Shown here in pieces: positions 8,805 to 16,968 of a stretch of DNA of 64,000 nucleotides (within the stretch, counting starts at the first letter, position 1; each line of letters opens with the position of its first letter). This DNA is from Bacillota bacterium (GTDB lineage: Bacteria; Bacillota; Clostridia; Christensenellales; JAEXRW01). Below the pieces are notes generated by a model that was given only the letters and a program-made list of their open reading frames with translations, did no database searches and was not told the origin of the DNA. The translations under genes were made by a program, and so were the position numbers. The stretch covers positions 62,001 through 126,000 of the forward strand of contig JAEXRW010000041.1 in the NCBI GenBank assembly GCA_023454175.1. Direction: 5' to 3'.

Positions 8805-9109
8805 TGAATACAGTTCCTGTGCCATAACTGCCTTCCAGTTTGTCGATATCAAAATAGCAAATGGCCCCGCAGGTTTCCCCCACAGGGCCATTACTGAATA
8901 CGTCCGAAGTACACCTAAACCCCGAAATTCATCCATAATTAATATCCATCCCGAGTTGCGGCGTGTATGCGCGAGGCGTTTGATGGATGCTCCGGTGGAG
9001 CGTCCATAGCCGAGCGAGGGATACTTATTAGGCAGGGGGTATCCGAGCGGCCGCACCAAAGGTGCAGCGAGGTATCTAGGGGGGGCTGGCAAGCCCCCCC
9101 TGGAATGTA
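8805..9109. repeat. intergenic region with several strong hairpins
   Basis: There is no gene. AATGGCCC..GGGCCATT (8858-8893) could end the DUF421 transcript. GGATGCTCC/GGAGCGTCC (about 8983-9005) and GCACC/GGTGC (9051-9063) are further small inverted repeats, followed by the perfect hairpin at 9078-9101. The layout resembles a dispersed repeat cassette rather than a single terminator. Confidence 0.5.
9078..9101 (-). terminator. GC hairpin after the ABC permease gene
   Basis: AGGGGGGGCT and AGCCCCCCCT pair perfectly around a GGCA loop, 8 bp beyond the permease stop codon. There is no T tract, so termination efficiency is uncertain. Confidence 0.45.
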
Positions 9110-10786
9110 TTAACCATCGATACCACTATATGCCTTCTCGGCTTTGGAGCTCATGAGCCGCTCGAAAAGGATCGCCGCGCCCAGCGAGAATGCGATCAGG
9201 ATGGTCCATACCAGCGCCTCCGGCAGGTTCAGTGCGGTCAGCAGGACGGATAGCCCTGCGAATATGCCGATCGTCACAAATCCCAGCATCGTGGCAAAGA
9301 GGGAATTCATGTTCTGTTTGATCGCCTGTTGCTCCGATTCCCAGATGAGCTTGGGTTTGGCCATGTCCATCATCACGCCCATGGCCGATACCGCGCTCCC
9401 CAGGAGCGCCGCCACGATGGCCCCTGCCAGCACCGACAGGACCGGCAGTTTCAGTATGATGCCGCCCAGCACCGCCGTGGACAATACGCCCAGAAAGCAA
9501 ATGCTCAGGCTGAACCAGTACTTCCCCCTGATCTGGAGTCTCGCGCTCACGGGGATCAGCTTCGCCAGCCAAAATGCCCTTCCCTCGCGGGAGACCACCG
9601 TCGCCGAAGCAGGGTTCATGGAGCCCACGAATACCATCAGCCCCGTCAGCACCAGCGGCACCACCATGCCTGCCGCGTCCTTCAGCAGTGCGCCCAGTCC
9701 CCCGAGCGCCGCGTTGCCGCCGCCCCTGCCCCCCAGGATCAGGATGATGAGCAGGATCGGTCCCACCACGATGCCGAAAAGCGAGTTCAGCGCATAGACG
9801 GGGGTGCGCAGCACCACCTTCCATTCCTTCTTGAATACGGCATAGACCGGGCTGCTGACCCGTCCGTATTCGCCCGATACGTCCTTGGCCTTGCTCCGTT
9901 TGGCGGATTCCAGCTGGGCCAGCGCCCCGCTGTAGTACATGCTCCCGGCCACGATGGCCACGAGGGCCGCGCCCGCCAGGGATACCAGGACGAAAAGCCC
10001 CAGCCAGCCCAGGCCAGCCAGGCCGGGCAATGTTAATCCGCTTGCAGCCCAGGCAGCCGGCGGGAAGGATCCTGCGATGGCGTTTAATAAAGCCTGCTGA
10101 CTTTGCAGCGATGTAGCAAAGCCGCCCTCCACAAAGCTCTGGGTCATGCTGGTGGAGATGAGCATGTTGCCCACCATCAGCCCCGCGAAGAGGATGAATC
10201 CGCCGATGATGGCGAAAAGGTCCTTGCGCCGGGTGAAGACCGATGCGCGCACCAGCAGCGCCGCGATTAGCCCGGATACCGCCATGGGCAGCAGCGCCCC
10301 GAAGAGCACCACCACGATGGCCTTGAGGTAAAATGCGTAGTCCATGCCCGCCTGTATCCCGTAGATGATGAAGACAGGCACGGTGAACAGCGCAAACGTC
10401 CCGATCTCACTGATCAGCGTCATGATGAATTTCACGCCGAAGACCTTGCTCTGCCGTATCGGCATGGATGCCAGCAGTTCCATGTCCTTGGTGTGGTACA
10501 GTCCCATCATAAAAAAGATGCCGAAGAAAAGGATCACGATCTGCGCTGCCAGTACGGCTATCGTCAGCAGCGCCGGCCCCATCCCGATGGACATCGCGGC
10601 GCTCAGGATGCTGTATGCGATGAACCCGTAAAAGGCGACCACATAGCAGATCACGAATACGATCAGGATCGCGAGGCCTATGCTCCGCCGCGCCTTCTTC
10701 GGGTTGGCGCGCAGGTTATAGCGCAGTTCCGGGAAGGTAAATTTCAGCTTCAGGTGCAGCTTGAGCAGTGACATGAATTGCTTCAT
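9110..10786 (-). CDS. ABC exporter permease, large multi-span
   Basis: This is the membrane part of an ABC exporter whose ATPase lies immediately upstream; the two are separated by only 3 bp and are surely co-translated. The 558 residues contain about 12 hydrophobic segments in two halves joined by a cytoplasmic loop near residues 295-320 (SAKRSKAKDVSGEYGR). The N-terminus is cytoplasmic and basic. The overall shape matches the ABC-2/EcsB-like permeases of Firmicutes that work with a single soluble ATPase. No periplasmic binding protein is present, so export rather than import is likely. The substrate cannot be told from sequence; such pairs move peptides, lipids or drugs. Confidence 0.85.
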   Translation of the reverse strand: MKQFMSLLKLHLKLKFTFPELRYNLRANPKKARRSIGLAILIVFVICYVVAFYGFIAYSILSAAMSIGMGPALLTIAVLAAQIVILFFGIFFMMGLYHTKDMELLASMPIRQSKVFGVKFIMTLISEIGTFALFTVPVFIIYGIQAGMDYAFYLKAIVVVLFGALLPMAVSGLIAALLVRASVFTRRKDLFAIIGGFILFAGLMVGNMLISTSMTQSFVEGGFATSLQSQQALLNAIAGSFPPAAWAASGLTLPGLAGLGWLGLFVLVSLAGAALVAIVAGSMYYSGALAQLESAKRSKAKDVSGEYGRVSSPVYAVFKKEWKVVLRTPVYALNSLFGIVVGPILLIILILGGRGGGNAALGGLGALLKDAAGMVVPLVLTGLMVFVGSMNPASATVVSREGRAFWLAKLIPVSARLQIRGKYWFSLSICFLGVLSTAVLGGIILKLPVLSVLAGAIVAALLGSAVSAMGVMMDMAKPKLIWESEQQAIKQNMNSLFATMLGFVTIGIFAGLSVLLTALNLPEALVWTILIAFSLGAAILFERLMSSKAEKAYSGIDG

Positions 10787-10789
10787 GGC

Positions 10790-11518
10790 TCATTCCACCC
10801 CTTCCGTGAGCTTCAGGAACGCCTTTTCAAGCGAATCGCTCTTCTCCCCGCTCATCAGGTCTTCGATGGTCCCCACCGCGATGAGCTTGCCCTTGTCGAT
10901 GATTCCCACCCGGTCGCAGAGTTTCTCCGCCACTTCCAGCACGTGCGTGGAAAAAAAGACGGTGTTGCCTGCGCGGGTATGCGCACGCATCTCCTCTTTC
11001 AGCAGGTGTGCGCTTTTCGGATCGAGCCCCGTTAATGGCTCGTCCAGCACCCACAGCGGCGGGTTGTGCAGCAGCGCGGCGGTCAGGATCAGTTTTTGCT
11101 TCATCCCGTGGGAATAGCTTTTGACAGTGTCCCCCGCGGCTTGTTTCAGTTCAAAAAGGGTCAGGTATTTTTCGGTGCGCTCCTTGCGCTCCCGCTCGCC
11201 CACCCCGTACATGTCCCCGATGAAGTTCAGGTATTCGATGCCTGTCAGCCTGTCGTAGATGTCGTGGGAATCGGGGACAAAGCCGATGGACCGTTTGGCG
11301 TCCAGGGGTTTTTCCTTCATGTTGAACCCATGTACGATCACGTCGCCCGCGTCGGGTTTGAGCAGGCCGGTGATCATCTTGATGGTCGTGGTCTTGCCCG
11401 CGCCGTTCGGGCCGATGAATCCGAAGATCTCCCCCGGCTTCACGTGCATGCTCAGGCCGTCCACGGCCTTCACGCTGCCTTTGGCATAGGTCTTGGAAAC
11501 GTTGTTGAGTCTTATCAT
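10790..11518 (-). CDS. ABC exporter ATP-binding subunit
   Basis: This is a soluble ATPase driving the adjacent permease. The 242 residues carry Walker A GPNGAGKTTT (about 33-42), the Q-loop region SIGFVPDSHDIYDRLTG, signature SHGMKQK (about 135), Walker B LWVLDEPLTGLDP (about 153-165) and the switch His in FFSTHVLEVAEKLCDR. The ATG at 11518 follows GAGGTG by 7 nt; a GTG three codons upstream overlaps that site. The gene resembles the EcsA/CcmA-type ATPases with a short C-terminal tail. It is first in the two-gene operon. Confidence 0.9.
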   Translation of the reverse strand: MIRLNNVSKTYAKGSVKAVDGLSMHVKPGEIFGFIGPNGAGKTTTIKMITGLLKPDAGDVIVHGFNMKEKPLDAKRSIGFVPDSHDIYDRLTGIEYLNFIGDMYGVGERERKERTEKYLTLFELKQAAGDTVKSYSHGMKQKLILTAALLHNPPLWVLDEPLTGLDPKSAHLLKEEMRAHTRAGNTVFFSTHVLEVAEKLCDRVGIIDKGKLIAVGTIEDLMSGEKSDSLEKAFLKLTEGVE

Positions 11519-11785
11519 ATCTATCACCTCATAAAAAAGAGTACAAAATTATAACGTTCTATATTATAGCGTGGTTGCCATATTTGGGCAATGTATTTGG
11601 GGGCTATTGCGTGCCTGCCGCAGACTTTCCCGTTAGGGCGGATCATATGGCGTTTCCAATGCTCGCTGTAGCGCGCTTTTCCGGCCTCATGCTGCACCGC
11701 GCTTGCTCCATGGAGGATGTTTTTATATGGTGGATTTCATAGGATATCATCCCGAATGCGCGGGTTGTTTCCCGAATAGTCATTA

Positions 11786-12316
11786 ATGAATGGTGCAACG
11801 CGTGTGCTGGAGAGTGGTGTTCTTGTGCCCCAGGATGAATTCCATACTGTAAGGGGTTACCAGTTGATCGGGCGGGACCGCCCGGTCACCTCCGCCATGG
11901 AGGATTATCTTGAGATGATCTGCCGCTGCACACAGGAGGATGAGGATATCCGCATCAGCCAGATCGCGGAGATGCTCCATGTGAAGGCGCCCTCCGTTAC
12001 CATCATGGTCCAGAGGCTGGGGGAGCTGGGTCTGGTCAAATATGAGCGGTACGGAAAGGTCACCATGACTCCCCGCGGGCGGGAGCTGGGCCGCTCATTG
12101 ATCCGGCGCCATGAGACCGTTTACCGTTTCCTGGAGTTCCTTTGCTGCCGCGAGGATATCTTCGTCCAGACCGAGCTGATCGAGCATAATATCAGCACCC
12201 ACACGCTGGAATGCATCCATTCCCTGCTCTGCTTCTTCGGATCCCATCCGGATATCACTTTAGCCTTTCAGGAATTCAGGTTGGAATGTCAGGAAGGGAA
12301 CGGCCGGCTTAAGTGA
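11786..12316 (+). CDS. mntR: MntR/DtxR-family manganese-dependent regulator
   Basis: This is a metal-sensing repressor, probably of the downstream NRAMP transporter. After about 33 extra N-terminal residues, the protein follows Bacillus MntR closely. It has SAMEDYLEMI with the Asp and Glu equivalent to D8 and E11, a winged helix (ISQIAEMLHVKAPSVTIMVQRL), RHETVYRFL with the His equivalent to H77, and ELIEHNIS with the residues equivalent to E99, E102 and H103. All six MntR metal ligands are therefore present. The SH3-like C-terminal domain of longer DtxR proteins is absent, as in MntR. A shorter start is possible because the first 30 residues are not conserved. The transporter starts 570 bp downstream on the same strand. 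Confidence 0.85.
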   Translation: MNGATRVLESGVLVPQDEFHTVRGYQLIGRDRPVTSAMEDYLEMICRCTQEDEDIRISQIAEMLHVKAPSVTIMVQRLGELGLVKYERYGKVTMTPRGRELGRSLIRRHETVYRFLEFLCCREDIFVQTELIEHNISTHTLECIHSLLCFFGSHPDITLAFQEFRLECQEGNGRLK

Positions 12317-12609
12317 ACTTTGACTCCCAAAGGCCCATCTTGACTCCCTCGGACGCGCGTTGCGCGCGTTTGCAGGAGGAGGTGGTGCACTGCGACCCAA
12401 ATGAACCGCAAATGGGCCGCGAGCGGCCCTATGGGTCCTATGGGATTTCATTGCACCGGAAGGAATGAATTTTATATGCCGTTAGGCATTCCGAAGTTCA
12501 TGGTACTCTATTCTTAGTTATTTGGTTCTCCCGTAGCAGGGTCTATCGCATGACCCCTGAGGGGTTATCCCGTAGACGATCTCTATTCATGTTTCAGATT
12601 TTCGATATT

Positions 12610-12637
12610 GTAGGGGCGGCTGTCCACAGCCGCCCGT
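12610..12637. repeat. GTAGGGGC hairpin, copy 1
   Basis: GTAGGGGCGGCTGT and ACAGCCGCCCGT pair around a CC loop. Two more copies share the GTAGGGGC start but have different, still complementary stems (16698 and 38427). Confidence 0.65.
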
Positions 12638-12751
12638 CTTGGTTGCCGCCTTGAATATTCAATTCTACCTGGTAGCCTAATGCCTGCGATCAGCCGAAGG
12701 AATGATTAATTCCATTCCCCAATGGGAGGCGTGCCTCCCTATGCAGTCCAA

Positions 12752-12788
12752 AATTCTTAATTATTAATTCTTAATTATCAATTATTAA
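12752..12788 (-). repeat. heptamer array not tied to a stop codon
   Basis: On the + strand five units (aattctt, aattatt, aattctt, aattatc, aattatt) follow a GGGAGGC-GTGCCTCCC hairpin. Unlike most other arrays this one lies upstream of a + strand gene, so it is an informative exception. Confidence 0.7.
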
Positions 12789-12843
12789 ACACATCCTCCT
12801 GTGTCAAATGCCACCGCACGCTCATATTGTGATGCGTGGATTG

Positions 12844-12861
12844 TTTTAGTCATGACTAAAA
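12844..12861. promoter_or_regulatory. perfect 18-bp palindrome, candidate MntR operator of mntH
   Basis: TTTTAGTCATGACTAAAA is a perfect inverted repeat 22 bp before the mntH start. Size and placement fit the operator of an MntR/DtxR dimer, and the regulator gene is the previous gene. I found no second copy in front of mntR itself. Confidence 0.6.
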
Positions 12862-12883
12862 GAAATGGCAGGATATACGGGAA

Positions 12884-14170
12884 TTGCTGGAGCAGGAGAT
12901 AAGCCAAAAGTTAAACACCCCTAAAACCGCGAAAGGCGTTTTTTCAAAAGTCTTTCGGAGTCTCGCCGTCCTGTTGAAATTCCTCGGCCCCGCCTTCATC
13001 GTCAGTGTGGCCTATGTCGACCCTGGTAATTTCGCCACCAATATCAGCGGCGGTTCGCAGTATGCCTACTCCCTCCTCTGGGTCATCCTCTGGAGCAATC
13101 TCATCGCCATCTTCATGCAGACCCTCTCGGCCAAGCTGGGGATCGCCACGGGCAGGAACCTGCCCCAGATGTGCGGTCTCGTCTTTTCCCGCCCCGCCAA
13201 CTGGTTTTTCTGGGTCGTGGCCGAGCTGGCCGCCATGGCCACCGACCTTGCGGAGTTCCTCGGCGGTACACTGGGCCTCTACCTGCTCTTCGGCATCCCC
13301 ATGGTCTATGCCGGGCTCATTACGGCGGGTCTTACGTTCCTGATCGTATTCCTCAGTAAATACGGGCAGCGCATCGTGGAGATCGTCATCGCGCTCATGG
13401 TCGCTGTCATCTGCGTAGCCTATGCCATCGAGCTTTTTCTCGCCCAGCCCGACTGGGCGCAGGTGGGCCTCCATACCCTCCTGCCCGCACTGCCCGATGG
13501 CGGCGCTGTCCTCATCGCGGTAGGGATGCTGGGCGCCACCGTCATGCCCCATGTCATCTACCTGCACTCCCAGTTGGTGCAGGCCCGTAATAACGATGAC
13601 AGCGTAGAGCACAAAAGGAAGCACCTGAAGATGGAACGCATCGATATCATCATCGCCATGAATATCGCCTTCATCGTCAATGCCGCCATGGTCATCGTCT
13701 CCGCGGCGGTCTTCTTCCGCAACGGCATGGCGGTGGATACCATCGAGCAGGCCCACCAAAGTCTCGCGCCCCTGTTGGGGGATTTCTCCGCGGCCGCCTT
13801 CGGTATCGCGCTGCTGGCTTCCGGCCTCTCCTCCTCCGCGGTGGGCACCATGGCGGGTCAGACCATCCTGCAGGGGTTCGTGGGGCTGAAGATATCCGAT
13901 AATATCACCCGTCTGGTCACGATGGTCCCCGGCATGATCATCATCCTGATTGGCTTCAATCCCATGCAGGCGCTGGTCCTCAGCCAGGTCACCCTCAGCT
14001 TTGTCCTGCCCGTGGCCATCATCCCCATGCTGATCATCACGGCCAGAAAGAGCCTGATGGGCCCTTTGGTGAATAAAAAACTGACGACGGTCACAGGGTG
14101 GGTCATCTGCTCCGTCATCGTCGTCTTGAATGCATTGCTTCTCTATTTCACCTTTTCCGGCCAGGTCTGA
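12884..14170 (+). CDS. mntH: NRAMP-family Mn2+/Fe2+ transporter MntH
   Basis: This is a proton-coupled uptake system for Mn2+ (possibly Fe2+) in the cytoplasmic membrane. The 428 residues form about 11 membrane helices. The metal-binding DPGN motif of helix 1 is at residues 46-49 (VAYVDPGNFATN) and the helix 6 motif is in GATVMPHVIYLHS (about 220-232). The frame has no ATG near its start. TTG at 12884 is the best choice, and the two nearby upstream ATGs are out of frame, so the start is uncertain by a few codons. The palindrome 22 bp upstream and the MntR-like gene before it imply repression by manganese. Confidence 0.92.
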   Translation: MLEQEISQKLNTPKTAKGVFSKVFRSLAVLLKFLGPAFIVSVAYVDPGNFATNISGGSQYAYSLLWVILWSNLIAIFMQTLSAKLGIATGRNLPQMCGLVFSRPANWFFWVVAELAAMATDLAEFLGGTLGLYLLFGIPMVYAGLITAGLTFLIVFLSKYGQRIVEIVIALMVAVICVAYAIELFLAQPDWAQVGLHTLLPALPDGGAVLIAVGMLGATVMPHVIYLHSQLVQARNNDDSVEHKRKHLKMERIDIIIAMNIAFIVNAAMVIVSAAVFFRNGMAVDTIEQAHQSLAPLLGDFSAAAFGIALLASGLSSSAVGTMAGQTILQGFVGLKISDNITRLVTMVPGMIIILIGFNPMQALVLSQVTLSFVLPVAIIPMLIITARKSLMGPLVNKKLTTVTGWVICSVIVVLNALLLYFTFSGQV

Positions 14171-14856
14171 TTTCGTAGTTATTTTAAGGAAGGCGTGATC
14201 GAATAACCTCATTTATTTTGATCCGCTCTTTACGCCCCGGAGTCGTCTATACTTTTCTTGGCTAGTCTTCTTGTAACTGGATCATTCTATCAAAAACGCC
14301 TTGGATTGGTCTGTTCTGCCGCATCAGAAAGCCTCCCTTGTCTAAAGGGAGGTGGCGGCATAAAGTGACCCGCCGGGGTCGCATGCCGCCGGAGGGATTC
14401 GTGGGAATTGGGTCTTGATTCCAGCTATCTTTATCTGTGGGTGAATGATTTTGACACTAACTTCTGTTTAGTTGCCATCCCGTAGGCGCGGCCGTACGCA
14501 CGCCATCAATGCACTTAGTACCTTCTTTTCGTTCTGTATTGGTATGAGCTCTAGCGGTTCACCAATGGATTCCTTCCTCCGCGCTTAAGGAAGGTAATGA
14601 GGGTGATAAGATTTGCGAGGAAATTTGCGTGCGCCATGCGCTTATGCCAAAGGAGCAAAATCGTGAACAGCATTGTGCTGTTTCAATAGCAGCGCTACTT
14701 CGGAGTTTTTAGCGACATAGCCTTCGTATTGACCCTTGATGCCCGGATACTGTGGTAACCGTTTTAAGCATCAACGTTCAACGCCGTAGGCGTTATGCCA
14801 CTTTCCAATACCGGCAAATTAACCGCAAAGATATCGCATGATTAATCAGTGTTTCC
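14171..14856. other. 686-bp region without a gene
   Basis: The segment 14328-14401 is a CTCCCT/AGGGAGG two-hairpin repeat. The rest (14402-14856) has only short frames interrupted by stops. Two short inverted stretches are visible (ATTCCTTCC/GGAAGGTAAT near 14569-14600). It may be decayed coding sequence, but I recognise no protein fragment in it. Confidence 0.5.
14328..14401. repeat. CTCCCT/AGGGAGG two-hairpin repeat
   Basis: GCCTCCCTT-GTCT-AAAGGGAGGT forms a first hairpin and the GGCGGCAT..ATGCCGCC stretch with GACCC-GCCG-GGGTC forms a second. It closes with GGAGGGATTCG, the same end as the copies at 56466 and 59218. Confidence 0.65.
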
Positions 14857-15507
14857 TTAACTGGCCTTCCTTGCTTTCAGTTTCTCCACCAGGTCGGTTT
14901 CCATCCATACCGACTGGTGGGCCAGGTTGATGATGAAATATTTCCCGGCCCAGTACCATATCGCCGTACGGAATGCCAGGCCCGGCGCCTTCTTGGAGTA
15001 CATGTATACCTTCGCCGCCTCCACCGCCGGCACGTCCGCCTGCATCTTTCCCTTTTCGCCGTTGATGGCGTCCATCAGCTGGTTCACCACGCTGCGCTCT
15101 TCGTTGGTGTTTTTCCCCGCCTGGCTCTGGTCTGTCACCCATTCCACGCTGTCGATGCCCTCCCTGTCCAGTTTGGGCAGGGTAAAGCCTTCCCGGGCGT
15201 AGTACACCACCGTTTCAGAGTCTGTCTTTTTGTAATAGACCAGGTTTTTGTTCACATCCGCCTTCGCGCAGTAGATGGTGGATTTCGTCCAATCCGTGAT
15301 GCCTATAGCGGCGGGTTCCATGACATACCACTGGCTGATGTCGCAGGGCGTGTATTTCGCCCCGTCCGGCGCGGTGATCCCCGGCGGGAATTCCTTGGCG
15401 CCGTCGCTGCTTTTGAATACCGGCAGCGGCTGTGCGCAGGATACCAGCGCCAGGATGGCCGCGGCCAGAAGAAGCAATGATAAAGCTGCCTTGAAATGAT
15501 TGCGCAT
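14857..15507 (-). CDS. lipoprotein, unknown function
   Basis: The ATG at 15507 follows GGAGGGGCTCTAC. The first 24 residues form a lipoprotein signal ending LALVSC, so the protein is anchored on the outer membrane face. The remaining 190 residues are moderately charged, with aromatic-rich segments (DISQWYVMEP, IYCAKADVNKNLVYYKK) and a helical C-terminal third (NTNEERSVVNQLMDAINGEKGK). No enzyme motif is visible. It is divergent from the cytidylate-kinase-like gene and stands alone. The composition matches the GC-rich background. Confidence 0.75.
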   Translation of the reverse strand: MRNHFKAALSLLLLAAAILALVSCAQPLPVFKSSDGAKEFPPGITAPDGAKYTPCDISQWYVMEPAAIGITDWTKSTIYCAKADVNKNLVYYKKTDSETVVYYAREGFTLPKLDREGIDSVEWVTDQSQAGKNTNEERSVVNQLMDAINGEKGKMQADVPAVEAAKVYMYSKKAPGLAFRTAIWYWAGKYFIINLAHQSVWMETDLVEKLKARKAS

Positions 15508-15661
15508 GTAGAGCCCCTCCTTCGGTGCAGGTCGGTTGCGGTGATGGGAACGGTTGGATGCGTCCAGCTATATTATATCTTATTATAACAGTGCTGGCTA
15601 TATATGGTGGGGCATGTGAATGGTTTGGATCATGGTTTCTCCGCCGGCGGTCCCCGGATGG

Positions 15662-15691
15662 TTGATAGCATCCCGCACGAGGTGGTACAAT
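15662..15691 (+). promoter_or_regulatory. probable promoter of the cytidylate-kinase-like gene
   Basis: TTGATA (15662-15667) and TACAAT (15686-15691) are spaced by 18 bp and lie 37 bp before the start codon. Confidence 0.45.
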
Positions 15692-15727
15692 AGGATGCAG
15701 TTGAATGCGATTACCGGAGGCATGTAA

Positions 15728-16627
15728 ATGGATTCTCCCATCATCATCACCATCTCGGGCGATCTGGGCAGCGGCAAAAGCACCGTTTGCGATATCATGG
15801 AAACGGAGTACGGCTTCGAGCGGTATTATACAGGCCGCATCCAGCGTGAGTTTGCCCGGGAAAAGGGCATGGACACCCTGCAATTGAATGAGTACGCGAA
15901 AAAAGACCCCGAGATCGACCGCAAGATCGACGGCTGGCTGCAGACCCTCGCAGGCCTGCCCGTCAATACCATCATAGATTCACGCATGGCCTGGCACTTC
16001 GTCCCCGATACGTTCAGGGTTTATCTGACCGTGGATATCCGCGAGGCAGCCCAAAGGGTGCTGAAGGATAAGGGGAGGGGCTGCGTGGAGCAGTATGGGT
16101 CCGTTGATGAAGCCGTCGCAGGACTCCAGGCCCGCAAAACCAGCGAAGTGACGCGTTTTCGCTCCATGTACGGCGTGGACTGTTCCGACCTTGGCAATTA
16201 CGACCTGGTGGTAGATACCACGCTTCTCGCCCCCGCGGAAGCGGCCTCCATCCTCCTCACGTCCGCTCAAAAAGGGAAGCAAAAGAACGAAGGCATTTTA
16301 TTATTTACCTCCCCCAGATGCCTCTACCCGGCGGCGTTTGACCAGGCGCCCGATGTGCGTGGATGCCTGCATGCAGCCGCGGCCGGCGAGCCCATTCCCA
16401 TCGTGCTGGTGGACCGGATGCCCTATATCCTGGACCAGGCGCAGCGGGTCTCGGCCGCCATTGCCGGCGGTTCCAGGTATGTGAAATGCAGCGTGCTCGC
16501 CCGCGATGACCAGCCCCTGCCGGATGGCGCGACGGCGCGTGAATACGTAAAGCGGCATTTTACACTGGAAAAGGCCAAGGCTTGGGAACAGGCCAACGGG
16601 TTTGAATACCTGTATTACCCCCGATGA
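15728..16627 (+). CDS. cytidylate-kinase-like P-loop protein with extra C-terminal domain
   Basis: The ATG at 15728 follows CGGAGG by 7 nt. Residues 5-185 match the AAA_33/Cmk2-type cytidylate kinases. There is a P-loop GDLGSGKST (residues 11-19), a YYTGRIQREFAREKGMD segment like the NMP-binding helix, a DSRMAWHF motif for the nucleotide, and a charged lid region with EVTRFRSMYGVD. A kinase alone would end near residue 185. About 110 further residues (LLFTSPRCLYPAAFDQAPDV onward) form a separate alpha/beta domain with VDRMPYILDQAQR, which I cannot assign. Kinase activity on CMP/dCMP is likely but not proven. A strong terminator follows at 16752. Confidence 0.75.
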   Translation: MDSPIIITISGDLGSGKSTVCDIMETEYGFERYYTGRIQREFAREKGMDTLQLNEYAKKDPEIDRKIDGWLQTLAGLPVNTIIDSRMAWHFVPDTFRVYLTVDIREAAQRVLKDKGRGCVEQYGSVDEAVAGLQARKTSEVTRFRSMYGVDCSDLGNYDLVVDTTLLAPAEAASILLTSAQKGKQKNEGILLFTSPRCLYPAAFDQAPDVRGCLHAAAAGEPIPIVLVDRMPYILDQAQRVSAAIAGGSRYVKCSVLARDDQPLPDGATAREYVKRHFTLEKAKAWEQANGFEYLYYPR

Positions 16628-16697
16628 CGCCCGATTACAAGCATACTATGCTTTTCTTTCTGTCAGTGAAAATGTTGTGTTCTTTTGGGGCGAATTC

Positions 16698-16725
16698 GTA
16701 GGGGCGGCCCTGTGTGGCCGCCCGT
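16698..16725. repeat. GTAGGGGC hairpin, copy 2
   Basis: GTAGGGGCGGCC and GGCCGCCCGT pair around CTGTGT. It shares its start with copies at 12610 and 38427. Confidence 0.65.
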
Positions 16726-16751
16726 GTATTTATGTTTCCCGCTAATTCGTT

Positions 16752-16797
16752 AAAAGCCTTTAGGAGCGCTGTCCGCAGCGCCCCTAAAGGCTTTTTG
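16752..16797. terminator. strong bidirectional terminator after the kinase-like gene
   Basis: AAAAGCCTTTAGG-GCGCTG pairs with CAGCGC-CCTAAAGGCTTTTT around TCCG. The T run suits the + strand and the A run suits the minus strand. Confidence 0.8.
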
Positions 16798-16910
16798 AAT
16801 TGCCCCCTGTCAATAAGGAACGCCATCAAACTGACTCCAAATGGCTGCCTGTGTCCTCATAGGTCGCATGTAGCCCTGTGGAATAGTACGGACCCATGCT
16901 CGTTAAACAG

Positions 16911-16942
16911 AAAAACGCCCTGGATATGATCCAAAGCGTTTA
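16911..16942 (-). terminator. terminator of the GGDEF/HD-GYP gene
   Basis: On the minus strand TTAAACGC..TGGAT pairs with ATCCA..GCGTTT and is followed by TTTTT. It lies 27 bp beyond the stop codon. Confidence 0.7.
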
Positions 16943-16968
16943 ATTTTCGTATTACCGTATTCATGAGC

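Larger units (their letters stand above)
12317..12883. repeat. repeat-rich intergenic region between mntR and mntH
   Basis: There is no gene. It contains a CTCCCT/AGGAGG-family block with GC-rich palindromes (about 12340-12450), a GTAGGGGC hairpin (12610-12637), a GGGAGGC-GTGCCTCCC hairpin plus heptamer array (12724-12788), and finally the mntH operator palindrome. The size and content suggest repeat insertion between two genes that were once closer. Confidence 0.6.
16628..16968. other. intergenic region with terminators and a GTAGGGGC hairpin
   Basis: There is no gene. From left to right it holds the GTAGGGGC hairpin (16698-16725), the bidirectional terminator (16752-16797) and the minus-strand terminator (16911-16942). 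These separate two convergent genes. Confidence 0.6.

Noticed and set aside
12944..14212. 422-residue frame opposite mntH
   Set aside because: It is His/Asp-rich sequence typical of the antisense of a membrane gene in GC-rich DNA.
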